A stretch of DNA of 9,840 bases from positions 1 to 9,840 of the forward strand of contig CALWMQ010000217.1 in assembly GCA_944382025.1 (NCBI GenBank). Direction: 5' to 3'. This DNA comes from an uncultured Clostridia bacterium. GTDB taxonomy: Bacteria; Bacillota; Clostridia; Oscillospirales; Acutalibacteraceae. Each line of letters starts with the position of its first letter. Positions within the stretch are counted from its first letter, which is position 1. Below, one piece after another: positions 1-6,128 of this stretch. Both the position numbers and the translations under genes were made by a program. Below the pieces are notes generated by a model. It searched no databases and was not told where the DNA came from. It saw only the letters and a program-made list of their open reading frames with translations.

Positions 1-405
1 CCGGATGGCGTTAAGTACCAGCTTCAGCATTCCCTGAAGGGATTCCTCATTGAAGGATTCCTGCAGGATCACCCGCTCCTTCAGGGTAATACGTTTTCCC
101 ACCACCCAAAAAATCATGGCGGTAATGGTCATGAATCCCAGGCCACCGATCTGGATCAGGCAAAGGATCACAATCTGTCCAAACAAAGAAAAGGTAACGC
201 CGGTGTTTACCACCGTCAAACCGGTTACGCAGACCGCCGAGGTGGCAGTAAACACCGCGTCCACAAAGTTCAGCATGTACCGATCCACCGTAGCGATGGG
301 CAAAACCAGCAGTCCCGCCCCCAGCAGAATCACAGCAAGAAAGCCCAGTGCCAAAATCTGCACGGGCTTCAGTGATCGGGCTTTGTTGCGAATCCATTTG
401 GCCAT
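1..405 (-). CDS. ktrB: KtrB/TrkH-family potassium uptake channel subunit (partial, N-terminal 135 residues)
   Basis: Membrane subunit of a Ktr/Trk potassium uptake system, which forms the ion pathway in the cytoplasmic membrane. The gene runs off the left edge, so only the N-terminal 135 codons are present. Seen: a basic start (MAKWIRNKARSLKP), a hydrophobic first helix at about residues 15-36, then the first pore-loop signature TATSAVCVTGLTVV, typical of the first selectivity-filter repeat of KtrB/TrkH proteins. A second hydrophobic segment, FGQIVILCLIQIGGLGFMTI, follows. The ATG at 405 is preceded by an AAGGAG Shine-Dalgarno about 8 bases upstream. A strong promoter lies about 90 bases upstream (492-520). 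The cytoplasmic KtrA/TrkA partner, if adjacent, would lie left of the window. Family assignment is confident; whether it is KtrB, KtrD or TrkH proper cannot be decided from the fragment. Confidence 0.88.
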   Translation of the reverse strand, partial: MAKWIRNKARSLKPVQILALGFLAVILLGAGLLVLPIATVDRYMLNFVDAVFTATSAVCVTGLTVVNTGVTFSLFGQIVILCLIQIGGLGFMTITAMIFWVVGKRITLKERVILQESFNEESLQGMLKLVLNAIR

Positions 406-433
406 CTTGCGGACTCCTTATCAATTCAACGGC

Positions 434-480
434 ATAGACCACGCTCTTTCAACTCCCGGAAGGGAGAACGCGGTCCCTAT
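434..480 (-). promoter_or_regulatory. Two-tier hairpin in the 5' leader of ktrB
   Basis: On the minus strand, the untranslated leader between the ktrB promoter and its start codon folds into an inner stem CTCCC/GGGAG with a short TTCC loop. An outer stem, ATA plus GACCGCG, pairs with CGTGGTC plus TAT. No known riboswitch consensus is recognised; a c-di-AMP (ydaO-type) switch would be longer than this. It may be a transcript-stability or regulatory element. The pairing is seen in the sequence; a role is inference. Confidence 0.35.
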
Positions 481-491
481 ATATTGCAGAC

Positions 492-520
492 ATTATAGCA
501 CCATCCCCACAAAATTGCAA
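492..520 (-). promoter_or_regulatory. Sigma-A-type promoter of ktrB
   Basis: Read on the minus strand, a -35 box TTGCAA (515-520) is followed by exactly 17 bases and a perfect -10 box TATAAT (492-497). Transcription would start near 485 and give a leader of about 80 bases before the ktrB ATG at 405. Confidence 0.75.
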
Positions 521-604
521 CCATGATTTCCCCAAAAAACAGCCGTCAATCCGGTAGGCTGGAAATCTTCATTTCCCCTTCATGGAATCTTCCATTTTAG
601 CCCA

Positions 605-633
605 TTGACCCGGCAGCCGAATTGGGGTAGACT
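605..633 (+). promoter_or_regulatory. Probable promoter of the endonuclease/exonuclease/phosphatase gene
   Basis: A -35 box TTGACC (605-610) and a -10-like TAGACT (628-633) are separated by 17 bases, about 35 bases before the ATG at 669. The -10 box is imperfect (4 of 6 consensus positions), so the call is moderate. It is divergent from the ktrB promoter, with about 85 bases between the two -35 boxes. Confidence 0.5.
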
Positions 634-668
634 ACTATACAGAACCATCGGGAAAGGCAGGGGTTTAT

Positions 669-1478
669 ATGACGGATGCCGCTTGTATTAAAGTCGCTTC
701 CTTCAATCTCAAGCGAGCCTCCCACCGGGGCGCACACGCCTGGGAAAACCGGCGGGAACTGGTTGCCCGTGTGATCCGGAATTCCGGCGCTTCCATTCTG
801 GGGGTGCAGGAATTGCTTCCGGAGATGTGGGAGGATTTAAACAGCCTTCTGGAAAATTACAGCATATACGGCCAGGGGCGTATGAAAGACCTGAGCGAGG
901 AACAGTCTGCGATTCTGGTACGCAATGACGACCTGCGGCTTGAGGGAGGCCGGACCTTCTGGCTGTCCAAGCACCCGGAACGCAGTGGCAGCCGGGCGTA
1001 TTTCGCCGTATTTCCCCGGATTTGTACCGTCTGCCGGGTCTATATCCGGGAGTACGGCCGGACCGTGCGGGTATTCAATACCCATTTTGACCACATATGC
1101 GGCCCCGCACGCACCCTAGGTGTACGGATCATCCTGGAATATATGCATCAGCTCAATCAGCAGGAGCCATTGCCTACTATCCTGATGGGGGATCTGAACG
1201 CGGGCCCAAACAGCAAGCCTATCCGCATCCTGTCCCAAAACCTCCATCATTACCCGGATATCCATCTGACCAATATCTATTCTTCTCCCGGCGGTAACCG
1301 CATCCGCGGAACGTATCATGGATTTACCGGGCAGATGAAGTTCCGTCATCCTCTGGACTACATCTTTGTCAGCGATCATTTTACCGTGCGGGATACCTAT
1401 CTGGACACTACCAGTATCGGCGGAGCGTATCCCTCTGACCACTTTCCCCTGATTGCCGTCCTGGAACTTCGGGCTTAA
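669..1478 (+). CDS. Endonuclease/exonuclease/phosphatase (EEP) family hydrolase
   Basis: A 269-residue metal-dependent phosphodiesterase-fold protein (DNase I/ExoIII-like EEP superfamily) with no signal peptide, so probably cytoplasmic. The family signatures occur in order: SFNLK with N13, QE with E48 (metal ligand), NTHFDH around N137-H139, GDLNA with D175 and N177, DYIFVS near the C-terminus, and YPSDHFP with the catalytic D257/H258 pair. All active-site residues appear present. Length matches single-domain EEP proteins. The EEP fold covers nucleases, sphingomyelinases and phosphoinositide phosphatases, and the substrate cannot be deduced. The arrangement resembles the small bacterial NTHxDH-type EEP proteins often annotated simply as hydrolases. 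The ATG at 669 has a weak upstream purine stretch (AGGCAGGGG). The gene seems monocistronic and converges with the DUF3783 gene. Confidence 0.88.
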   Translation: MTDAACIKVASFNLKRASHRGAHAWENRRELVARVIRNSGASILGVQELLPEMWEDLNSLLENYSIYGQGRMKDLSEEQSAILVRNDDLRLEGGRTFWLSKHPERSGSRAYFAVFPRICTVCRVYIREYGRTVRVFNTHFDHICGPARTLGVRIILEYMHQLNQQEPLPTILMGDLNAGPNSKPIRILSQNLHHYPDIHLTNIYSSPGGNRIRGTYHGFTGQMKFRHPLDYIFVSDHFTVRDTYLDTTSIGGAYPSDHFPLIAVLELRA

Positions 1479-1605
1479 ACGAAATACACCGGCCCCACTT
1501 TTCTCAAAATATCCCCCGCCATTTTTAGCTGTTGTCCCTGACTGGCGGCATATACTATGGAATGAGGCAGGGGCTGGCCCACGGTAGAAGCAAGGAAACA
1601 GGTAC

Positions 1606-2016
1606 TTATCTCCCCGGTGCCCGGTGCTGCAAAGCAGCACGCTCCTTATCCAGTTCCGCCATCAGCCGGGCCAGGCTCCAGCTCTGGTTAGCGGCGGTGA
1701 CCACGGCTTTCAGCGGGATGATGATCCCTTCCCGTTTCATGCCCGCCAAAAGCCCATCCAACTCTTTGGAAGAAAGCCCTGCCATAACCATACAGGCCCC
1801 CTGCGGTAACGCCGGCCGCTCTTTCACACGCCAATCCCGGTCAAAGCCCGGGAAACCCGCTAAAGCCCCTACCTGCCGGTCCAGGCTCTCCTCCTCCAAG
1901 GGGCAGGCTTCCATGAAAAGGGACTGGGCCAGCACCTCCATTTTGTTTGTTTGTTCCGGAGTTAGCCCGTACAGCAGGAGTTTCCGTTCCTGGGAGGAAG
2001 GGATTCTTGCCTTCAC
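1606..2016 (-). CDS. DUF3783 domain-containing protein
   Basis: A 136-residue soluble protein of unknown function. The C-terminal half carries the DUF3783 pattern: MVMAGLSSKELDGLLAGMKREG, then IPLKAVVTAANQSWSLARLMAELDKE. The lysine/threonine/asparagine-rich stretch PLKAVVTAANQSW is the most typical part of the family. The N-terminal half (LLLYGLTPEQTNKMEVL) matches the usual opening strand and helix. The start is a GTG at 2016, chosen because an AAGGAAG Shine-Dalgarno lies 9 bases upstream and no in-frame ATG lies nearby. The nearest good promoter is at 2289-2317, implying a leader of about 265 bases. The gene converges with the EEP gene, with 127 bases between them and no convincing terminator. 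The domain call is confident; the function is unknown. Confidence 0.8.
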   Translation of the reverse strand: MKARIPSSQERKLLLYGLTPEQTNKMEVLAQSLFMEACPLEEESLDRQVGALAGFPGFDRDWRVKERPALPQGACMVMAGLSSKELDGLLAGMKREGIIIPLKAVVTAANQSWSLARLMAELDKERAALQHRAPGR

Positions 2017-2282
2017 GCCAATACACTTCCTTTTTTATTATATCCGATTCGCCCCTGACGCTTCAGGCGCTTGCCCGGTAAATGGGCAGGGCTTGACAGT
2101 CGGGGCTTTTTTCGTTTTTGTCACCCATGGATCGGGTTGATATAAGGGCACGGCTGCTCCCGGGCCGGGAACCCACCCATGCGGCTTTTGCGCCGACAGA
2201 AAAACGTATTCCGCCGTCATCTGGAGGCTCCGGTGCGGCAGACGTTACCCTTTCTGCCCCGCTTTCATCCCGACGCCTCCCA
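2017..2282 (-). promoter_or_regulatory. Long GC-rich structured leader of the DUF3783 gene
   Basis: The stretch between the predicted start site of the minus-strand promoter (about 2282) and the GTG start at 2016 contains no convincing gene. On the minus strand it has several stems: an outer AGGC/GCCT pairing flanked by TGG/CCA near 2220-2280, enclosing GGCAGA/TCTGCC with a ten-base loop. Close to the gene, GCCCC-GAC pairs with GTC-AGGGGC, enclosing a GCCC/GGGC hairpin. No known riboswitch or T-box consensus was recognised. It may be a cis-regulatory RNA or simply a long untranslated region. Confidence 0.3.
2051..2119 (+). terminator. Rho-independent-terminator-like structure on the plus strand, inside the DUF3783 leader
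   Basis: On the plus strand GCCCC-T-GAC (2051-2059) can pair with GTC-GGGGC (2099-2106), followed directly by TTTTTT, CG and TTTTT. Two small hairpins lie in between. The shape is terminator-like, but no plus-strand gene ends just before it. It may stop antisense read-through, or the stem may matter only in the minus-strand leader RNA. Confidence 0.3.
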
Positions 2283-2288
2283 ACATGG

Positions 2289-2317
2289 ACTATACCAAGC
2301 GGCTTCAGGTTTGTCAA
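2289..2317 (-). promoter_or_regulatory. Strong sigma-A promoter driving the DUF3783 leader
   Basis: On the minus strand a perfect -35 TTGACA (2312-2317), 17 bases, and a -10 TATAGT (2289-2294). The -35 box begins directly after the TAG stop of the small ORF at 2318-2554. The next gene downstream on this strand is DUF3783, about 270 bases away. Confidence 0.65.
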
Positions 2318-2554
2318 CTACCGCCCTAAGGGATACCGCCACGCGGGGATGGTACCGTTTTCCTGGCGGGCAAACCAGATCCCCCTGCCTCTCACAACCA
2401 CCGCTATTCCCAGCTGGCGGCTAGCCTGTGTAAACCTTACGGGCACCAGAATCCCCTCCCAGTACCAACCCGGATCCGTCCAGGGACGTACCTGCCAGGG
2501 ATTCGCCCAATCCCAGCCGGATTTCGCATTGACAAATTCTAAACAATCAGTCAT
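2318..2554 (-). CDS. Hypothetical tryptophan-rich small protein (doubtful)
   Basis: A 78-codon ORF from ATG 2554 to TAG 2318, divergent from acn. The product is not recognised. It is unusually rich in tryptophan and glycine in its first half (SGWDWANPWQVRPW, DPGWYWEG) and then has a hydrophobic strand-like stretch, LGIAVVVRGRGIWF. In favour: natural-looking codon use and a promoter for the next gene starting right at its stop codon. Against: only a weak GGTGTG upstream of the ATG, no clear promoter of its own, and the acn promoter and Rex-like site overlap its first codons. The same frame stays open for 84 more codons after the TAG, but that part looks non-coding. Confidence 0.35.
   Translation of the reverse strand: MTDCLEFVNAKSGWDWANPWQVRPWTDPGWYWEGILVPVRFTQASRQLGIAVVVRGRGIWFARQENGTIPAWRYPLGR
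2529..2546. promoter_or_regulatory. Candidate Rex operator overlapping the acn promoter
   Basis: An 18-bp imperfect palindrome, TTGACAA-ATTC-TAAACAA. Compared with the clostridial Rex box TTGTTAA-N4-TTAACAA it matches 11 of 14 half-site positions, including the invariant TTG and CAA ends. It covers the -35 box and half the spacer of the acn promoter, so a bound repressor would block RNA polymerase. The rex gene is the second gene of the operon this promoter drives. Operator function is inferred from sequence. Confidence 0.55.
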
Positions 2555-2557
2555 AAT
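2529..2557 (+). promoter_or_regulatory. Promoter of the acn-rex operon
   Basis: A perfect -35 TTGACA (2529-2534), 17 bases, and a -10 CATAAT (2552-2557). Transcription would begin near 2564, about 23 bases before the acn ATG. Confidence 0.78.
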
Positions 2558-2586
2558 AAAGTCACACCAATATAGGAGTGATAAAT

Positions 2587-4518
2587 ATGGGTTATACCTT
2601 AGCGCAGAAACTGATTAAGTCCCATTTGCTCTCCGGCGACATGACGGTGGGCAGCGAAATCGGGCTGAAAATCGACCAGACTCTTACCCAGGACGCTACC
2701 GGCACCATGGCGTATCTGGAATTTGAAGCCATGGGCGTTCCCCGGGTGAAAACCGAACGCAGCGTGGCGTATATTGATCACAACACCCTCCAGACCGGAT
2801 TTGAAAACGCGGATGACCACCGGTATATCCAAACCGTATGCAAAAAACACGGCTTGTATTTCTCCCGTCCCGGCAACGGTATCTGCCATCAGGTACACCT
2901 GGAGCGGTTCGGTATTCCAGGTAAAACCCTGATCGGATCTGACTCCCATACCCCTACCGGCGGCGGTATCGGTATGCTGGCCTTTGGCGCCGGCGGCTTG
3001 GATGTGGCGGTAGCCATGGGCGGCGGTCCGTATTATATCACCATGCCTAAAATGGTCCGGGTCAACCTGACCGGGCGGTTACAGCCCTGGGTCGCGGCCA
3101 AAGACGTTATCCTGGAGGTTTTGCGCCGGATGTCGGTAAAAGGCGGCGTGGGCAAAATCGTGGAATACGGCGGTGAGGGGGTTCAGTCCCTGTCGGTGCC
3201 GGAACGGGCCACCATCACCAACATGGGGGCTGAATTGGGCGCTTCTACCTCTATTTTCCCTTCCGATGAGATTACCCGGGAGTTTATGCGGGCACAGGGA
3301 CGTGAGGCAGACTGGGTTGCCCTGGCACCCGACGCTGACGCGGTATATGATGAGGTCATTGATATCGATCTGTCCGCCCTGCGGCCCTTGGCTGCCTGCC
3401 CCCATTCCCCGGACGCGGTCAAAGCGGTGGAGGATATCGGCGGTATCCCGGTGGATCAGTGCTGTATCGGCTCCTGTACCAACTCCTCCCTGATGGATAT
3501 GCTGAAAGTGGCAGCCATCCTCAAAGGCAAAACCGTACACCCCCGTGTCAGCCTCTCCATAGCCCCCGGTTCCAAACAGGTTTACAATATGCTGGCGCAG
3601 AACGGCGCGCTGGCTGACCTGATCGCTGCCGGCGCCCGCATTTTGGAATGCGCCTGCGGCCCCTGTATCGGCATGGGCCAGTCTCCTAATTCCAAAGGGG
3701 TTTCCCTGCGGACCTTTAACCGGAATTTTGAGGGCCGCTCCGGTACGGCCGACGCGCAGGTATATCTGGTCAGCCCGGAAACCGCAGCGGCTTCCGCCCT
3801 GACCGGGGTGTTCACCGACCCACGAACCTTGGGTGAAATGCCCAAAATTGCCATGCCCCACTCTTTCCTGATCAATGACAATATGATTGAGCCCCCCGCT
3901 CCTGTGGAAGAAATGGATCAGGTGGAAATCGTACGGGGTCCCAACATCAAGCCGTTCCCCCAGACCTCACCCCTGATGGAAACGGTAGAGGCTAAGGTGC
4001 TGTTGAAGGTCGGGGATAACATCACTACCGACCATATTATGCCCGCCGGAGCGAAAATTCTGCCTCTGCGGTCCAACATCCCCGCCATTTCAGAACATTG
4101 CTTTGTTCGCTGTGACCCGGAGTTCCCCGCCCGCTGCAAAGCCGAGGGACAGGGAATCATCATCGGCGGGGCTAACTACGGCCAAGGCAGTTCCCGGGAA
4201 CACGCGGCCCTTGCCCCACTTTATTTGGGGATCAAGGCGGTGATTGTCAAATCCTTCGCCCGGATCCATGTGGCTAACCTGATCAACGCGGGTATTCTGC
4301 CCTTGACCTTCGCTGACGAGGCGGATTATGACGCCATCTCCTTTGGGGATGAGTTGTGTCTGCCGGATATCCGCCGCCGTCTGGATCATGGGGAACCGGT
4401 AGTGCTCTTGGACAAAACCACTGGCCGGGAATTCCCGCTTTGTGCCAATTTCTCCCGGCGTCAGGTGGATATGCTGCTGGCCGGAGGCCTGCTGGATTAC
4501 ACCCGGGAACAGGGCTGA
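2587..4518 (+). CDS. acn: Aconitate hydratase (4Fe-4S aconitase)
   Basis: Interconverts citrate and isocitrate through cis-aconitate in the oxidative or partial TCA branch that leads to 2-oxoglutarate and glutamate. It has 643 residues, the size of the shorter bacterial/mitochondrial-like aconitases rather than the ~890-residue AcnA type. Iron-sulfur ligands are visible: C297 in IGSCTNSS, and C357 and C360 in CACGPCIGMG. Substrate and swivel motifs are also present: DSHTPTGGGIG near residue 120, GDNITTDHIMPAG near 480 and YGQGSSREHAA near 535, followed by the family sequence KSFARIHVANLINAGILPL. The start is taken at ATG 2587 because AGGAG (2574-2578) sits 8 bases upstream; an in-frame GTG at 2578 overlaps that Shine-Dalgarno and is unlikely. 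A homoaconitase or isopropylmalate isomerase is less likely because both catalytic halves are fused. First gene of an operon with rex. Confidence 0.95.
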   Translation: MGYTLAQKLIKSHLLSGDMTVGSEIGLKIDQTLTQDATGTMAYLEFEAMGVPRVKTERSVAYIDHNTLQTGFENADDHRYIQTVCKKHGLYFSRPGNGICHQVHLERFGIPGKTLIGSDSHTPTGGGIGMLAFGAGGLDVAVAMGGGPYYITMPKMVRVNLTGRLQPWVAAKDVILEVLRRMSVKGGVGKIVEYGGEGVQSLSVPERATITNMGAELGASTSIFPSDEITREFMRAQGREADWVALAPDADAVYDEVIDIDLSALRPLAACPHSPDAVKAVEDIGGIPVDQCCIGSCTNSSLMDMLKVAAILKGKTVHPRVSLSIAPGSKQVYNMLAQNGALADLIAAGARILECACGPCIGMGQSPNSKGVSLRTFNRNFEGRSGTADAQVYLVSPETAAASALTGVFTDPRTLGEMPKIAMPHSFLINDNMIEPPAPVEEMDQVEIVRGPNIKPFPQTSPLMETVEAKVLLKVGDNITTDHIMPAGAKILPLRSNIPAISEHCFVRCDPEFPARCKAEGQGIIIGGANYGQGSSREHAALAPLYLGIKAVIVKSFARIHVANLINAGILPLTFADEADYDAISFGDELCLPDIRRRLDHGEPVVLLDKTTGREFPLCANFSRRQVDMLLAGGLLDYTREQG

Positions 4519-4561
4519 TCCATGCCCCAAGGTGAATTTTTCATGATAGGTGGTCTTTTCC

Positions 4562-5206
4562 ATGGCTAAAGGCGATTATATCTCCATGTCTGTGGTGCGC
4601 CGTCTTCCACGATATTACCGGTTTCTGTATGACTTGAAAGAAAACGGCGTTACACGGATATCCTCCCGGGAGCTGTCCCAGCGTATGGGCCTTACCGCCT
4701 CCCAGATCCGGCAGGATCTGAACTGCTTCGGCGGTTTTGGACAACAAGGCTATGGCTATATGGTGGAGCAGCTGTACGATGAAATCGGCAGGATCCTGGG
4801 AATGGATCGGCTGGCCAATACCGTACTTCTGGGAGCGGGGAATATGGGGCGCGCCATTGCCAACCATATGGATTTTGAACACCGGGGTATCCGCCTGGTA
4901 GGTATCTTTGATGGTTCGCCGGAATTGATCGGTACCACTGTCCGCGGCATGGAAGTGCTGTCTACAGACCGGTTGGAAGAGGTCTGCAACGCCCAAAAGG
5001 CTGAGGTTGCCATTCTCTGTATCCCTAAAGAAGCGGCCCCCCAGTTGGTGGACCGGCTGCTGAAACTGGGAGTCCGCGGTTTCTGGAACTTCAGCCACTA
5101 TGATATTCCTACCCAGGAGACCGGCGCCGTGGTGGAAAACGTTCATTTGGGTGACAGCCTGATGACCCTGTCCTATCAGCTAAAAAAGGATCGGATCATG
5201 GAATAA
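4562..5206 (+). CDS. rex: Redox-sensing transcriptional repressor Rex
   Basis: A 214-residue DNA-binding repressor that senses the NADH/NAD+ ratio; NADH binding releases it from its operators. Seen: an N-terminal winged helix with the Rex signature VVRRLPRYYRFLYDL and SSRELSQRMGLTASQIRQDLNCFGGFGQQGYGY (about residues 9-62). A Rossmann NAD(H) domain follows, with the GAGNMGRA glycine motif (about residues 90-97), and the end of the protein has the typical GFWNFSHYDI and ENVHLGDSL stretches. The start is ATG 4562, with AGGTGG 8 bases upstream. An in-frame GTG at 4550 lies within that ribosome binding site and is rejected. The gene follows acn after 43 bases with no terminator or promoter between them, so it should be co-transcribed with acn and may autoregulate through the site at 2529-2546. 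Confidence 0.95.
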   Translation: MAKGDYISMSVVRRLPRYYRFLYDLKENGVTRISSRELSQRMGLTASQIRQDLNCFGGFGQQGYGYMVEQLYDEIGRILGMDRLANTVLLGAGNMGRAIANHMDFEHRGIRLVGIFDGSPELIGTTVRGMEVLSTDRLEEVCNAQKAEVAILCIPKEAAPQLVDRLLKLGVRGFWNFSHYDIPTQETGAVVENVHLGDSLMTLSYQLKKDRIME

Positions 5207-5424
5207 TTCGTTACCCCGTCATCTAACGGGTAAACTTCACCGGCCGCGTCAGAGCCGCTGCCGTCGCTCCCTGGACGGAGACGATATGACGGGTTCAACC
5301 TGTGCAAACAATCACACCGCCCACCGTCCATGGCGTATCCTGAATACCTGTTTCTTTTAAAAAAATTGCAGCCAACCCCTTTCCCGTCCTTTATCTGTGG
5401 GTATACGGAAATAAAGAACATACA
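5207..5424. other. Region after rex without a recognisable gene
   Basis: About 220 bases between the rex stop codon and the terminator at 5425. No gene-like ORF with a ribosome binding site is seen on either strand. It contains several mutually complementary segments: TTACCC/GGGTAA right after rex, CCCGTCAT/ATGACGGG about 70 bases apart, and TGGACGG/CCGTCCA about 50 bases apart. It is probably a structured 3' untranslated region of the acn-rex transcript. Confidence 0.4.
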
Positions 5425-5460
5425 AAGCGGCTGTCCCGCCGATTGGCGGGACAGCCGCTT
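5425..5460. terminator. Bidirectional rho-independent terminator between rex and hsp20
   Basis: A perfect 16-bp stem (5425-5440 with 5445-5460) around a GATT loop. The stem core is CGGCTGTCCCGCC, with AA/TT at the base. Going plus it is followed by an AATTTT stretch; going minus by a T-rich stretch (TTTGTATGTTCTTTATTT). It lies between convergent genes, so it can serve both. Confidence 0.9.
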
Positions 5461-5471
5461 AATTTTAGACA

Positions 5472-5897
5472 TTATTGTATATCAATTTGATGGGAAGTTG
5501 GTACCGGGGCAGGCTGGGCTTTGGGAAGCTCCAGCTCCAAAATACCATCCTTATAGGCGGCAGCAATCTTGCTGGTCTCAATGCCGGAGACATCAAAGCT
5601 CCGAGAATAAGAACCATATTTGCGCTCCCTGCGGATGTATTCTTTTCTCTTATCCTCCTTCTCTTCGCTGTGCTGAGCGCTTATTGTCAAGGTATCCCCT
5701 GTCAGGTCAATGTGGATATCTTCCTTCTTGAATCCTGGCAGTTCTGCCTCCAGCACATACTTATCACCCTTGTCCAGCACATCGGTACGGAATTGAGACA
5801 TGCTGTCGCTCAGCCCGCCGAAAAAGCTTTTCTCCATATTGTCCAGGTAATTAAACAGGTTGCGTTCGTTACGTCCAAAAGGCATCATTTCAAACAT
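5472..5897 (-). CDS. hsp20: Small heat-shock protein, Hsp20/alpha-crystallin family
   Basis: A 141-residue ATP-independent holdase chaperone that binds unfolding proteins in the cytoplasm and forms oligomers. Seen: a variable N-terminus rich in Phe/Met (FGRNERNLFNYLDNMEKSFFGG), then the alpha-crystallin domain starting near TDVLDKGDKYVLEAELPGFKKEDI. The diagnostic AAYKDGIL motif (A-x-x-x-n-G-v-L) lies at 114-120, and a C-terminal I-D-I (138-140) forms the I-x-I tail motif that docks between dimers. The ATG at 5897 has a strong GGAGGT Shine-Dalgarno 8 bases upstream. The CIRCE element about 195 bases upstream suggests HrcA control. The gene is monocistronic and ends at the shared terminator at 5425-5460. 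Confidence 0.93.
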   Translation of the reverse strand: MFEMMPFGRNERNLFNYLDNMEKSFFGGLSDSMSQFRTDVLDKGDKYVLEAELPGFKKEDIHIDLTGDTLTISAQHSEEKEDKRKEYIRRERKYGSYSRSFDVSGIETSKIAAAYKDGILELELPKAQPAPVPTSHQIDIQ

Positions 5898-6090
5898 AAG
5901 TCATACCTCCAATGAAATACATGTTAATTTTGAGTGTTCGTCAGGCTTCATATGGGATCCTTATATGGCCCATAGCCATCATCCTCTTTCTAGGGCGGCT
6001 TCTCCGGCCGTTCTTTTTCTCTTGGAACAACTACAGTATACCCAGAAGTTATGACATTTTTTAATATTAATTATGAACCGATTGTAAATA
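5898..6090 (-). promoter_or_regulatory. hsp20 5' leader with possible Shine-Dalgarno-sequestering pairing
   Basis: If transcription starts within CIRCE, the hsp20 mRNA has a leader of about 190 bases without a gene. Its early segment GTCATAACTTC (6045-6055 on this strand) can pair with GGAGGTATGAC (5900-5910), which contains the Shine-Dalgarno. That gives ten pairs, one of them G-U, with a single mismatch. Such an arrangement could act as an RNA thermometer, though it is not one of the standard ROSE or fourU layouts. An alternative -10-like TATACT (6035-6040) would start the RNA downstream of the pairing arm. Function is inference. Confidence 0.3.
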
Positions 6091-6117
6091 TTAGCACTCT
6101 TTATATTAGAGTGCTAA
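6091..6117. promoter_or_regulatory. CIRCE element (HrcA operator)
   Basis: A perfect inverted repeat, TTAGCACTC, nine bases, then GAGTGCTAA, identical to the CIRCE consensus recognised by the heat-shock repressor HrcA. The only heat-shock gene nearby is hsp20 on the minus strand. The palindrome is certain; that it regulates hsp20 is inferred from position. Confidence 0.95.
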
Positions 6118-6128
6118 TCAAATGCGAA
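6100..6128 (-). promoter_or_regulatory. Probable hsp20 promoter overlapping CIRCE
   Basis: On the minus strand a -35-like TTCGCA (6123-6128), 17 bases, and a -10 TATAAA (6100-6105) that lies inside the nine-base spacer of CIRCE. HrcA binding there would directly block polymerase. The -35 box is weak (4 of 6). Confidence 0.45.

Noticed and set aside
1516..1548. CCGCCA/TGGCGG inverted repeat between the EEP and DUF3783 genes
   Set aside because: Six-base stem with a 21-base loop and no T run on either side; not credible as a terminator.
1116..1640. 174-codon minus-strand ORF under the EEP gene
   Set aside because: Antisense shadow of a clear EEP gene with all catalytic motifs.
2037..2042. Perfect TATAAT on the minus strand just before the DUF3783 start
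   Set aside because: No -35 box at a suitable distance, and a start there would leave the Shine-Dalgarno at the very 5' end of the RNA.
2017..2282. Known riboswitch or T-box in the DUF3783 leader
   Set aside because: I compared it by eye with FMN, THF, cobalamin, c-di-GMP, ZTP and T-box signatures; none of their conserved cores is present.
2118..2618. 166-codon plus-strand open frame before acn
   Set aside because: It overlaps the acn promoter, Rex-like site and acn start in another frame; its composition is that of a chance ORF in GC-rich DNA and it lacks a ribosome binding site.
5176..5472. 98-codon minus-strand ORF overlapping the end of rex and the terminator
   Set aside because: It passes through the perfect terminator stem and the rex coding region; a shadow frame.
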